Shown here: positions 34,869-42,327 of the stretch, piece after piece | Numbering within the stretch: position 1 is the stretch's first letter | How the letters are laid out: every line of letters begins with the position of its first letter | NCBI RefSeq assembly: GCF_024213195.1 | Contig: NZ_JANAVF010000002.1 | Span: 1-64,000, forward strand | Direction: 5' to 3' | Length of the DNA: 64,000 nt | Source of the DNA: Streptomyces sp. TBY4 | Lineage (GTDB): Bacteria; Actinomycetota; Actinomycetes; Streptomycetales; Streptomycetaceae | Notes under the pieces: generated by a model | Databases searched by the model: none | Seen by the model: only the letters and a program-made list of their open reading frames with translations | Told to the model about the DNA's origin: nothing | Position numbers and translations under genes: made by a program

Positions 34869-35198
34869 AGCCGCACACCGTAGGGCGAGGGGGCGTTCCA
34901 GCCAAGGCCCTCGGGTGTCGGCGTCGATTGTGCGTACATCCAAAGAATCGCAGGAATCGAATCGCCTCCCTGGATGAGTTGACGGCCGGGGGGTCGGTTC
35001 GTAGGGTCGCTGTCGTCCACAGTGGAAAGTAAATTCCGCAATGAGGAATCTGGCCGTTCTCCCCACCCCGGAAAACAGCACGATCTCCTCTTCCCTCCGG
35101 GCAAGTCCGTCCACTTGTCCGGCTCTTCAGGCCGTGCTTCGCCCCCGACCGTCCCCGCCGCCCGCCGGCCGGGAGGTCTCTCGGAGGGACTGTCCCTT
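34869..35198. other. Divergent intergenic region, HTH regulator and second permease
   Basis: No certain gene. The plus-strand permease frame is open from 35022, so part of this could be coding if an upstream start is used. Around 34945-34970 there are closely repeated GAATCG elements (three in about 25 bp), a possible regulator site. Confidence 0.35.
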
Positions 35199-36626
35199 TT
35201 GCGCTCCCCTACGCTCTTCCCGCACGAACGCCCCGCCCCGCCCCTTCCCGTCCATCCCGCCGACGAGGTCCTGCCCCTGCGGCGGATGATCCCCGCCGCC
35301 CTCCAGCACGTGGCCAGCATGTACGCCGGCCTCGCGGCGCCACCGCTGATCATCGGCGGCGCCCTCGGCCTGACCGCGGCCCAGCTCACCGTGCTGCTGG
35401 CCGCGAGCCTGGTGGTCGCGGGCCTGGCCACCGTCGCCCAGACCTTGCGCTTCTTGGGTGTGGGTGCAGGGCTGCCCGTCACCAACGGGGTCTCCTTCGC
35501 CGTGGTCTCCCCGGTCCTGGCCGCCTCCGTGTCACGCGGGCAGGACACCCTGCCCCTGGTGTTCGGCGCCACCCTCGTCGCCGGGGTCGTCTGCTTCCTC
35601 CTGGCTCCGGCCTTCTGCCGGCTCCTGCGCTTCTTCCCTCCCGTCGTCAGCGGGTCCGTCATCACCCTGGTCGGGCTCTCGCTGCTGCCGGTGGCCGGAC
35701 AGTGGGCCCGCGGCGGCGACCCCGCCTCCGCCGGCTACGGCTCGCCGTCCAACCTGGCGCTCGCCGCGGGCACCCTCGCCGTCACGCTCCTCCTCCACCG
35801 GCTCCTCAGCGGACGCTTCCTGCAGCGGGTGGCCATCCTGCTCGGCCTCATCGCCGGCACCGCCGCCGCGATACCCATGGGCAAGGTCGATCTCCAACCC
35901 CTGTCCCAGGCGCCGCTGTTCGCGCTCCCGGAGCCGTTCGCGTTCGGTGCCCCGCAGTTCGAGGTGCCGGTCATCGCCACCATGCTCGTCGTCATGCTCG
36001 TCTCCATGACGGAATCCACCGCCTCCCTGATCGCGGTGGGATCGGTCGTCGACCGCCCGGTCGACGCCCAAGTCATCGCGGGCAGCCTGCGCGCCCAGGG
36101 ACTGGGCACCGCACTCGGCGGAGCCCTGGGCGCCTTCGTGAGCTGCGCCTACGCGCAGAACACCGGCCTGGTCGCGATCAGCCGCATCCGCAGCCGGTAC
36201 GCGGTCACCCTGTGCGGAGCGATCCTGGTGCTCATGGGGCTCGTGCCGGTCCTGGGCTCGCTCGTGGCGCTCGTGCCGCTGCCCGTACTCGGCGGGGCGG
36301 CGGTCGTCTTCTTCGGCTCGATCACCGTCGCCGGGATCCGGACCCTGGCCAAGGCCTCCCTGGCCACCGGGCACAACGGCATCATCGTGTCCGTGGCCCT
36401 CGCCTTCGGTCTCTTCCCCGTCGCCTCGGGCGATTTCTACGAGCGGCTCCCCGCGCCCGTGACCATGGTGCTGGGGTCGGGCATCACGGCCGGATGCCTC
36501 GTCGCCGTCCTGCTCAACCTGCTGCTGAACCACTTCGGACGCGGGAGCGAGGCGAACGAGAGCCACGTTCCCACCGCCCAGGTCGACGCCTTCAGCGGGA
36601 TCGACGGGGTGCGGCCGTCCAGATGA
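35199..36626 (+). CDS. NCS2 nucleobase:cation symporter (xanthine/urate permease type), second copy
   Basis: 475 aa from the TTG at 35199, chosen for GGAGGG ten bases upstream and because this length matches its paralogue. The frame is open back to 35022. It shares LQHVASMYAGLAAPPLIIGG, SMTESTASLIAVGSVVD and YAQNTGLVAISRIRSRYAV with the copy at 32417. Membrane importer, substrate xanthine, urate or uracil; not decided by sequence. Its 3' end overlaps the convergent DUF2254 gene by 35 bp, so one of the two C-terminal tails may be extended, or the genes interfere by antisense transcription. Confidence 0.82.
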   Translation: MRSPTLFPHERPAPPLPVHPADEVLPLRRMIPAALQHVASMYAGLAAPPLIIGGALGLTAAQLTVLLAASLVVAGLATVAQTLRFLGVGAGLPVTNGVSFAVVSPVLAASVSRGQDTLPLVFGATLVAGVVCFLLAPAFCRLLRFFPPVVSGSVITLVGLSLLPVAGQWARGGDPASAGYGSPSNLALAAGTLAVTLLLHRLLSGRFLQRVAILLGLIAGTAAAIPMGKVDLQPLSQAPLFALPEPFAFGAPQFEVPVIATMLVVMLVSMTESTASLIAVGSVVDRPVDAQVIAGSLRAQGLGTALGGALGAFVSCAYAQNTGLVAISRIRSRYAVTLCGAILVLMGLVPVLGSLVALVPLPVLGGAAVVFFGSITVAGIRTLAKASLATGHNGIIVSVALAFGLFPVASGDFYERLPAPVTMVLGSGITAGCLVAVLLNLLLNHFGRGSEANESHVPTAQVDAFSGIDGVRPSR

Positions 36627-37797
36627 GGGGGTACCTCTCGCTCCCCGTCCGGTCGGCCCACAGGAGCCGTTCCCGTACGATCCCGCACCGCTCCTCCGGG
36701 ATCCGCTCCGCCAGCCCGCTCAGCAGGTCGCGCATCCTGCGGAGCGCCATCGGGGAACCGGTGGCGCAGAAGAGCAGCTCGTCGACGGCGGTGCGCACGT
36801 AACCCTCCCAGTCCGGCACCGGGACCGTCACCCGCAACCGGCCGCCGCCGTCGGTGAACCGGCCGGTGTCCAGCTCCAGGCAGGCGAGCCGGGTCAGCAG
36901 GTCCTCGATGCGGTCCATGCTCTCCACCGCGGTGGCCGGGTCGTTGACCGCCGGGGAGAGGGCGCGCAGCCCGATGTCGGCGAGGAGCCGGAAGGGCAGG
37001 TCGGGATCCTGGTCGAAGGTCCGCTCGACCCCGGTCTCCAGGGCGCCGCGCAGCGCCGCCTCGGGCAGCTCGCCGCCGGTCACCTCGGCCAGCGGCATGC
37101 CGCGCGACACGGTAGCCCCCGGGGAGACGAGGAAGGCGACGGAGTAGCCGCGCTGCTCCGCCAGGCCGACCAGGGCGCGTACGTCCATCCGCTGGACCAC
37201 CACCGCCGGCCCGGACCAGAGGACGGCGGTGGTGGAAGCCGCCGGGGGCGGTGCGGCGGCGACGGCCGCGGCCGCCCGGTCCGGGTCGTACGGGCGGGCG
37301 TACAGGGTGTCGAACATCCGGTGCGCGCGCGTGGCGATGGCGGTCAGGGAGTGGCCGAGCTGGATCGAGCGGAACGCTCTGGCCTGCAGGGCCCGCATGA
37401 GGGCGAGCGCGACCAGGGTGAGCACCATGGCCGTCCCGGGAACGAGGGTGGACACGGTCGTCCTGCGGGCACCGATGGCCAGCCCCGAGGTGATGCTGAA
37501 GACGAACACGCCGACGGTGAAGGCGAAGGCGCGCCACACGATCGGGTCGTCGCGGAAGAGGCCGAGGCGCGGGGTGAAGGTGCTGGCGGAGAACTGGATG
37601 ACCAGGAACAGCATCGAGTAGATGATGCTCACCAGGCTGATGACGCCGAACCCGACGGTGAACAACAGTGTCACCACCGGTCCGGCGTCCAGCTGGGGCC
37701 CCAGCGAGAACCTGGGGAGCAGAACGCCCAGGGCCACCCCGGCCACCGCGCAGACCAGCTGGGCGAGATCCCGGCGCACCGCGCGCGAGCCGGACAT
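36592..37797 (-). CDS. DUF2254 family membrane protein, 401 aa
   Basis: Four N-terminal membrane helices (about residues 10-145) with ISLVSIIYSMLFLVIQFSASTFTPR, the DUF2254 signature, and a large cytoplasmic C-terminal part with ALSPAVNDPATAVESMDRIEDLL, also conserved in the family. The function is unknown. The ATG is followed by a basic stretch (SGSRAVRRD). It is convergent with and overlaps the second NCS2 permease by 35 bp. Confidence 0.85.
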   Translation of the reverse strand: MSGSRAVRRDLAQLVCAVAGVALGVLLPRFSLGPQLDAGPVVTLLFTVGFGVISLVSIIYSMLFLVIQFSASTFTPRLGLFRDDPIVWRAFAFTVGVFVFSITSGLAIGARRTTVSTLVPGTAMVLTLVALALMRALQARAFRSIQLGHSLTAIATRAHRMFDTLYARPYDPDRAAAAVAAAPPPAASTTAVLWSGPAVVVQRMDVRALVGLAEQRGYSVAFLVSPGATVSRGMPLAEVTGGELPEAALRGALETGVERTFDQDPDLPFRLLADIGLRALSPAVNDPATAVESMDRIEDLLTRLACLELDTGRFTDGGGRLRVTVPVPDWEGYVRTAVDELLFCATGSPMALRRMRDLLSGLAERIPEERCGIVRERLLWADRTGSERYPLIWTAAPRRSR

Positions 37798-38000
37798 CCA
37801 GCCTCCTCCAGGTCCCGGTGAACGGACTCCACCGATGAGGATGCAACCACGGGAACCGGGGGAGCGGTCGGCGAAATGCCGGGTGCGTGTGATTTTGGGG
37901 TGGGGCGGTCGGCGGGTGGCGGGAAACGGACCGCGGCCGTACGCCTCGCGTCAACGGGGCTGCCATGCGGTGGATTCCGGCCGCCGGATAGAGTCCCGGC

Positions 38001-38471
38001 ATGATCACGGCCCCAGCTGCCTCCAGCGCGAAGCGGGCCCGCCGGCCGGCGGGTGCGCTGCGACTGGTGTGGCTGGCCGCCCTGCTGTTCGCGTTCCTCT
38101 ACACCCACGCCGCCGGAGCCGACAGCGCCACGGCGCACGTCGCCCGCGGCGCGGCTCCCGTCGCCCACCTGGATGCCATCGGGGCCGACGGCGCCGGTCT
38201 CCACGACGGCGGCGACGTCCCGGGCGGGCACGAGCGCGGCGGCGACGTCCCCGGCGGGCACGAGCACGGCGGCGGGCACGCGCACCCCGCCGAGGCGTGC
38301 GCCTCCGGGCACCCCCAGCAGGGTGCGGAGCTTCCCGCGCCCTCGCTGCTTCCCCTCGGCGATCTGTCCCCCGCCGTCGGCGCGACGGGACCGGCCCGGT
38401 GGGAGCGGACCGTTCCGTCCGGCCTTCCTCCCCTGCGAAGTGCCCTCGGCTCCGTGGTGCAGCGGGTATAG
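38001..38471 (+). CDS. DUF6153-like His-rich small membrane protein, 156 aa
   Basis: A basic N-terminus and one membrane segment (about 22-40: LVWLAALLFAFLYTHAAG) are followed by an extracytoplasmic His/Gly/Asp-rich part containing two copies of a ten-residue unit (GGDVPGGHEH-like) and a C-terminal RSALGSVVQRV tail. This resembles the actinobacterial DUF6153 family. The His clusters suggest metal binding, possibly copper. Just downstream is another membrane protein with a His-rich tail. The ATG lacks a strong ribosome site. Confidence 0.7.
   Translation: MITAPAASSAKRARRPAGALRLVWLAALLFAFLYTHAAGADSATAHVARGAAPVAHLDAIGADGAGLHDGGDVPGGHERGGDVPGGHEHGGGHAHPAEACASGHPQQGAELPAPSLLPLGDLSPAVGATGPARWERTVPSGLPPLRSALGSVVQRV
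38208..38267 (+). repeat. 30-bp tandem repeat, two copies, in the DUF6153-like gene
   Basis: Copies at 38208-38237 and 38238-38267 differ at two bases and encode the duplicated GGDVPGGHE unit. A third, degenerate GGHAH follows. Confidence 0.85.
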
Positions 38472-38583
38472 ATCCGGGCTTTTCGCCCCGATCCGACCCG
38501 ATTCTCATCGCAGACCCGGCCCGCCGCCCTCACGCGGCCGACCGGGCGATGAGCCATGCACACGGCATCAAAGGAACACGCAC

Positions 38584-39318
38584 GTGACTTCGCCCCAACT
38601 CCTCGGCACCCGGACCGCGGACACCGCGCCCGCCTCTCCTGCCACGGGACGCGCCGCCCGGCGCAAGCACCAGGCCGGTGAGGCCCGGACCAGGTCCCTG
38701 GCCGCCCGGTACCTCGGCTACGTCGGCTACTTCGTCGGCGCCGGCCTCATCAGCGGCGCCGTCGTCCACCACCCGCTCGACCCGGACCGCTACACCCGCA
38801 TCGCCGTGTACGGCGCCCTCGTCTTCCTCTGCGCGACCGTCCTCAACGAGTTCGTGCTCACCCGGGAGCGTCCGGGAATGCCCCGGCTGCTGCTGGTCAT
38901 GGGTGCCTCGCTGCTGCTGTCCTTCGGGATCGGCATGCTCAGCGGCGGGCTGCAGCACTTCGACGACTTCCCCGCCCGCGGCGCCGTCCTCGTCCCGGCC
39001 GGACTCGTCGTCTCCTTCGTCGCCTACGTGATCAAGGACGCCGACACCCCGGTGCGCCGGATCTTCGGCCTCGTCGGCCTGGCCGTCCTCGTCACCGCCG
39101 CCCTCGCCTTCCTCGGCCTGCGGGAAGTCGCCGCCTCCTTGGAAGAGAGCGCGCCCGGCGGCGGCCACAGCCACGGCAGCTCCGAAGAGGCCCCGGCGGA
39201 CGAGCACGCGCCCGCCGGCACCCCGGAGAGCCCGGCGGCGCCCGCCCCCGGTGCCTCGTCGACCGCGAAGCCGGCTCCTTCGTCGGCTCCGCACACCGAC
39301 GGACACGGCGGGCACTGA
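38584..39318 (+). CDS. Unknown polytopic membrane protein with His-rich tail, 244 aa
   Basis: A soluble N-terminal 40 residues rich in Arg and Ala is followed by about six hydrophobic helices (YLGYVGYFVGAGLISGAVVHH onward). The extracytoplasmic tail of about 70 residues is rich in Pro, Ala and Ser, with GGGHSHG and HTDGHGGH at its end. I do not recognise the family. The GTG start has AAAGGAA upstream. It lies 112 bp after the DUF6153-like gene; shared His motifs suggest both belong to one metal-related function, which is inference only. Confidence 0.7.
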   Translation: MTSPQLLGTRTADTAPASPATGRAARRKHQAGEARTRSLAARYLGYVGYFVGAGLISGAVVHHPLDPDRYTRIAVYGALVFLCATVLNEFVLTRERPGMPRLLLVMGASLLLSFGIGMLSGGLQHFDDFPARGAVLVPAGLVVSFVAYVIKDADTPVRRIFGLVGLAVLVTAALAFLGLREVAASLEESAPGGGHSHGSSEEAPADEHAPAGTPESPAAPAPGASSTAKPAPSSAPHTDGHGGH

Positions 39319-39322
39319 GCAG

Positions 39323-39358
39323 CCGGGGAGGGGCCGGGTTCGCCCGCCCCCTCCCCGG
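39323..39358 (+). terminator. Hairpin after the His-rich membrane protein gene
   Basis: 11-bp perfect outer stem CCGGGGAGGGG with its complement, and an inner stem around a TTCG loop (CGGG-TTCG-CCCG). Typical GC-rich terminator. Confidence 0.7.
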
Positions 39359-39483
39359 GAGGGGTGGTGTGCCGACGCGCGGGGCCTGCGTGTACTCCCG
39401 TGCGCCCCCATGTGCCCCTTCGAGGGCACCGGCCGTTCCGTTTACGGTTCCGGGCCATGAGCGGATACGCGAAGGAACCGGCC

Positions 39484-40332
39484 ATGCCGACGGAAATCAG
39501 CACCCGCGACCTGCCTCCCTCCGACCGCTGGTCCCCGCCCCTGGTGATACCGGCCCCGGTCTGCCGTCTGGAGAACTTCCTCGGGGCCGAGCGGGCCGCC
39601 CGCCTGCTGAGCTACGCGATCTCCCGGCAGTCCGACTTCCACGCCGGCACGGTCGTGGACCCGCTGTCGGGCCAGGTCTCCCGCAAGGGGCGCAGCTCCC
39701 TCGTCCTCCCCGTGACCAGCCCCGTACTGAGCCGGCACCTCGCCGACTGCCTGCCGCTCGTGCAGGAGGTGCTCGGCCACCGGGCCGCGCTCACGCACAC
39801 CTCGACGGTCATGACCGCGCACGGTGAAGGGGGCCACTACGGCATGCACACCGACGCCTCACGGGTCCGCGACGTCGGCACGGCCCTGTCGGCCGTGTAC
39901 TACCTCCACCGCAGGCCCCGCGGCTTCGAAGGCGGCCAACTCCGGCTGTACGACACCCTGATCAGGGGCGGCCGGGCGCAGCCCGCGGAGTCCTACCGCA
40001 CCGTGGAGCCCGACCACGACACCATCGTCTTCTTCCCGGCCGGCGCCTTCCACGAGGTCGTCCCCTCCACCTGCCCCAGCGGGCAGTTCGCCGATCACCG
40101 GTTCACGCTCACGACGTGGATCAGCGGTGCCCGGTCAGCGGAGACGGCGCACGGTTCCTCGTCCGGGGTCCTGGAGTGGATGGCCCGCGCGGCCGAACAC
40201 ACCCGCCCGCTCAAGGACATCGACGACGACGACCACGACCACGACCACGACGGAGCCGGCCCCGTCGCGCTCCCGGCCGCATCCGAGACCGCCCGGCTCT
40301 CCCTCCCCGCACCTCCGCCGCGCGCCGTCTGA
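39484..40332 (+). CDS. 2-oxoglutarate/Fe(II) dioxygenase, prolyl-4-hydroxylase-like, 282 aa
   Basis: Double-stranded beta-helix oxygenase. Iron ligands: His and Asp in HYGMHTDAS, distal His in AGAFHEVVPST, and the 2OG-binding Arg in HRFTLTTW. FEGGQLRLYD is the family strand. A low-complexity acidic/His stretch (DDDDHDHDHD) follows the catalytic domain near residue 260. The substrate is unknown; relatives hydroxylate Pro in proteins or free amino acids. ATG 39484 is chosen for GAAGGAA six bases upstream; an ATG at 39457 is in frame. Confidence 0.85.
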   Translation: MPTEISTRDLPPSDRWSPPLVIPAPVCRLENFLGAERAARLLSYAISRQSDFHAGTVVDPLSGQVSRKGRSSLVLPVTSPVLSRHLADCLPLVQEVLGHRAALTHTSTVMTAHGEGGHYGMHTDASRVRDVGTALSAVYYLHRRPRGFEGGQLRLYDTLIRGGRAQPAESYRTVEPDHDTIVFFPAGAFHEVVPSTCPSGQFADHRFTLTTWISGARSAETAHGSSSGVLEWMARAAEHTRPLKDIDDDDHDHDHDGAGPVALPAASETARLSLPAPPPRAV

Positions 40333-40414
40333 AAATGCGGCCGGCGCAAGGCGGTCTGTTCCTGACGTTCCTTCACCATTACGCTGTCGGGGCGCTGTTG
40401 GGCCGGCGTCGGGG

Positions 40415-41362
40415 TCAGGACTTCGGCACGGTGTTGATGTGGTGGGTGCCGGCGCCGTAGAAACCCTCCACCGTTTTCAGGACGTCGGCCTGGGAAACCG
40501 CTTCACCGGCCTTGTGGTAGAACCAGTTGACCTTCATGTCCCAGGTGCGCGCGCCACCGGTGAAGGGAAGGTCGATGAACCAGTTGCTGAAATGCATGTC
40601 CATCTTCTCGCGCGGGACGTATTTGCCGGTACTCGTGAACAGGTCCTTGCCGTCCAGCGAATAGGTGGCCTTTCCGTCCACGAAGGTGATCATCATGATG
40701 TGCCAGCCTTCGAGGCGCTGCTTCTTGAGCGCGCTGTTGACCCGGTCCGGCGGATCGGCCTTGAACCAGCTCACGGTGTCGAGCTGCGGACCGGGCGAAC
40801 CCCAGCCGCCGTTCGGCAGGTACTCGAAGTCGAGTTCGCTGTAGTTCTCCGAGGAGTCCGAGGCGGAGATCGGGAAGAAGGTCTCGACGACGTGGTCCCC
40901 GTTGCGGCCGCTGCTGGGCTTGTCGCTCAGGTGGACCCGGGCGGCGTAGGTGCCGGTGAAGAGCGGGGTGCCGGTGGTCTGTATCTCGACCTGCCGGGTG
41001 CCCTGCTTGGTGCCGTCGGTGGAGGACTGCAGCTGGAGGGCCCGGCCCCCCTGGGCGGTCGTGTCGGAGGGGAAGCTCGCGCCGGCGGCGGACCAGGTGT
41101 CCTTGATCCCCGGGCCGCCCCCGCCGGTACGGACCTCCCAGCCGTTGGCATCGAGCGCCGGGTCGTCGGGGCCGCTGTAGTGGAAGTCGTCGAACAGGGT
41201 TCCCGGCGGTCCGGCCAGGGTCGGCGAGGCGCTGGGCCTGTCCTTGGACGCGGAGGCGACGCCGGCGGGACCGCCGGAACACGCGGCGAGCACGCAGAGG
41301 AGGGCGGGCAGCGTGAGCGCGGTCCACGCGCGGCGACGAGGGGTGCGGCGGGGCTGACTCAC
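40415..41362 (-). CDS. GH16-like secreted lipoprotein (concanavalin A-like fold), 315 aa
   Basis: Signal with lipobox LLCVLAAC (Cys about residue 28), a Ser/Pro linker, then a beta-jellyroll domain. YSELDFEYLPNGG contains ELDFE, the E-x-D-x-E catalytic pattern of family 16 glycoside hydrolases (nucleophile and acid/base Glu), preceded by the usual aromatic-rich strands and followed by WHIMMITFVDGKATYSLDG. It probably cleaves a beta-glucan or related exopolysaccharide at the cell surface. It is divergent from the matA/matB-like EPS genes, which suggests it trims their polymer or another wall glycan. The substrate is not determined. Confidence 0.8.
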   Translation of the reverse strand: MSQPRRTPRRRAWTALTLPALLCVLAACSGGPAGVASASKDRPSASPTLAGPPGTLFDDFHYSGPDDPALDANGWEVRTGGGGPGIKDTWSAAGASFPSDTTAQGGRALQLQSSTDGTKQGTRQVEIQTTGTPLFTGTYAARVHLSDKPSSGRNGDHVVETFFPISASDSSENYSELDFEYLPNGGWGSPGPQLDTVSWFKADPPDRVNSALKKQRLEGWHIMMITFVDGKATYSLDGKDLFTSTGKYVPREKMDMHFSNWFIDLPFTGGARTWDMKVNWFYHKAGEAVSQADVLKTVEGFYGAGTHHINTVPKS

Positions 41363-41711
41363 ACGGGCTCCTTGGGGCGGGCGTAGAGGCGGTACGTGGA
41401 CACGCCCTCGAACGATGAAGCGATGAAACGATGATCGGCAGATCAGGGGCCGATCACATGAAGGGTCATCCTAAGGTTCGCGGAAAGCCGCTCATCCCCG
41501 GACTCTGACCGTATGCATGTTGATCATTTACCGGAAACCGGGCGTACAGACTTACCTACCAGTACCACTAATTGGCATTTCAATCCGATTACGACGGCGG
41601 ATCAGATCACGTCAAAACCGCCCATCGGGCCCAAGTCGTTCCAGTTCGGTGCACTAGCGTTCGCCCTGCCATCCAGCGGTCCCCGTGCCCTGCAATGAAA
41701 GGCCTCGCAAG
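41363..41711. promoter_or_regulatory. AT-richer divergent promoter region, GH16-like and matA-like genes
   Basis: No supported gene. The stretch 41500-41640 is markedly less GC-rich than its surroundings, as expected for promoters. CCGG-AAA-CCGG near 41530 is a small dyad. No clear -35/-10 pair could be fixed. Confidence 0.4.
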
Positions 41712-42296
41712 GTGCGCTCAGTCATTGGTTCCATTGATCGCGGATCGGTGCACCACATAGAACCCGAAATGTCCGAGTCGGGTTCCGAGGAGCCCGCTCC
41801 GGCCCCGGTCTTCGTCGACCAGTCGGGTCTGCGCGGCCGTCTGCTGCGCGGGCTCGGCTGGCCGGTCTCCCTGGTCGGCGCGGTGCTGGCGGTCGCCATG
41901 GGAAGCAGCCTGATCGGCATGCAGGCGGACGCCCCGGCGATGGGCATACCCGCGCAGCCCGCGGGGACGCCCGGCTCGCCGCCTTCCGCGGCGCCCCAGC
42001 CCACCCCGTCGGCGTCACCCGCGCCGTCCGCTTCGTCCTCACCCCGGACGACCACGCCCTCCGCGACACCCCGGACGGCTTCGGCGGCCACCCCGTCGAA
42101 GCCGGCCGCCACGCCGTCGAAACCGTCGGCCGCCCCGTCGAAGTCCTCGGCCGGCGAGCCGAAACCACCGGCGTCGAAGCCGAAACCCACGGCCTCCAAG
42201 CCGAAGCCGATGGCCGCCACGCCCGACGCCCCGGACTCCCCGGCCACCGCGCCGCCCGGAGCGAGCCCTTCGGGCCCGCCGGCCGGCAACCCCTGA
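41712..42296 (+). CDS. matA: MatA-like small membrane protein with Pro/Ser/Lys-rich tail, 194 aa
   Basis: One membrane helix (GWPVSLVGAVLAVAMGSSLIG) is followed by about 110 extracytoplasmic residues of repetitive Pro/Ala/Ser/Lys (ATPSKPAATPSKPSAAPSK), as in wall-spanning linkers. In S. lividans the matA-matB pair is needed for a PNAG-like polymer that makes mycelial pellets; this gene sits in the matA position, but the assignment rests on context. The GTG at 41712 has AAAGG upstream; ATG 41769 is an alternative. It ends 31 bp before the synthase gene. Confidence 0.65.
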   Translation: MRSVIGSIDRGSVHHIEPEMSESGSEEPAPAPVFVDQSGLRGRLLRGLGWPVSLVGAVLAVAMGSSLIGMQADAPAMGIPAQPAGTPGSPPSAAPQPTPSASPAPSASSSPRTTTPSATPRTASAATPSKPAATPSKPSAAPSKSSAGEPKPPASKPKPTASKPKPMAATPDAPDSPATAPPGASPSGPPAGNP

Positions 42297-42327
42297 TCTT
42301 CCGCACCACCCATCTCCAGGAGCGTCA

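Noticed and set aside
41513..41698. 61-codon frame upstream of the matA-like gene
   Set aside because: Falls in the AT-richer promoter region, with no ribosome site and no typical third-position GC bias.
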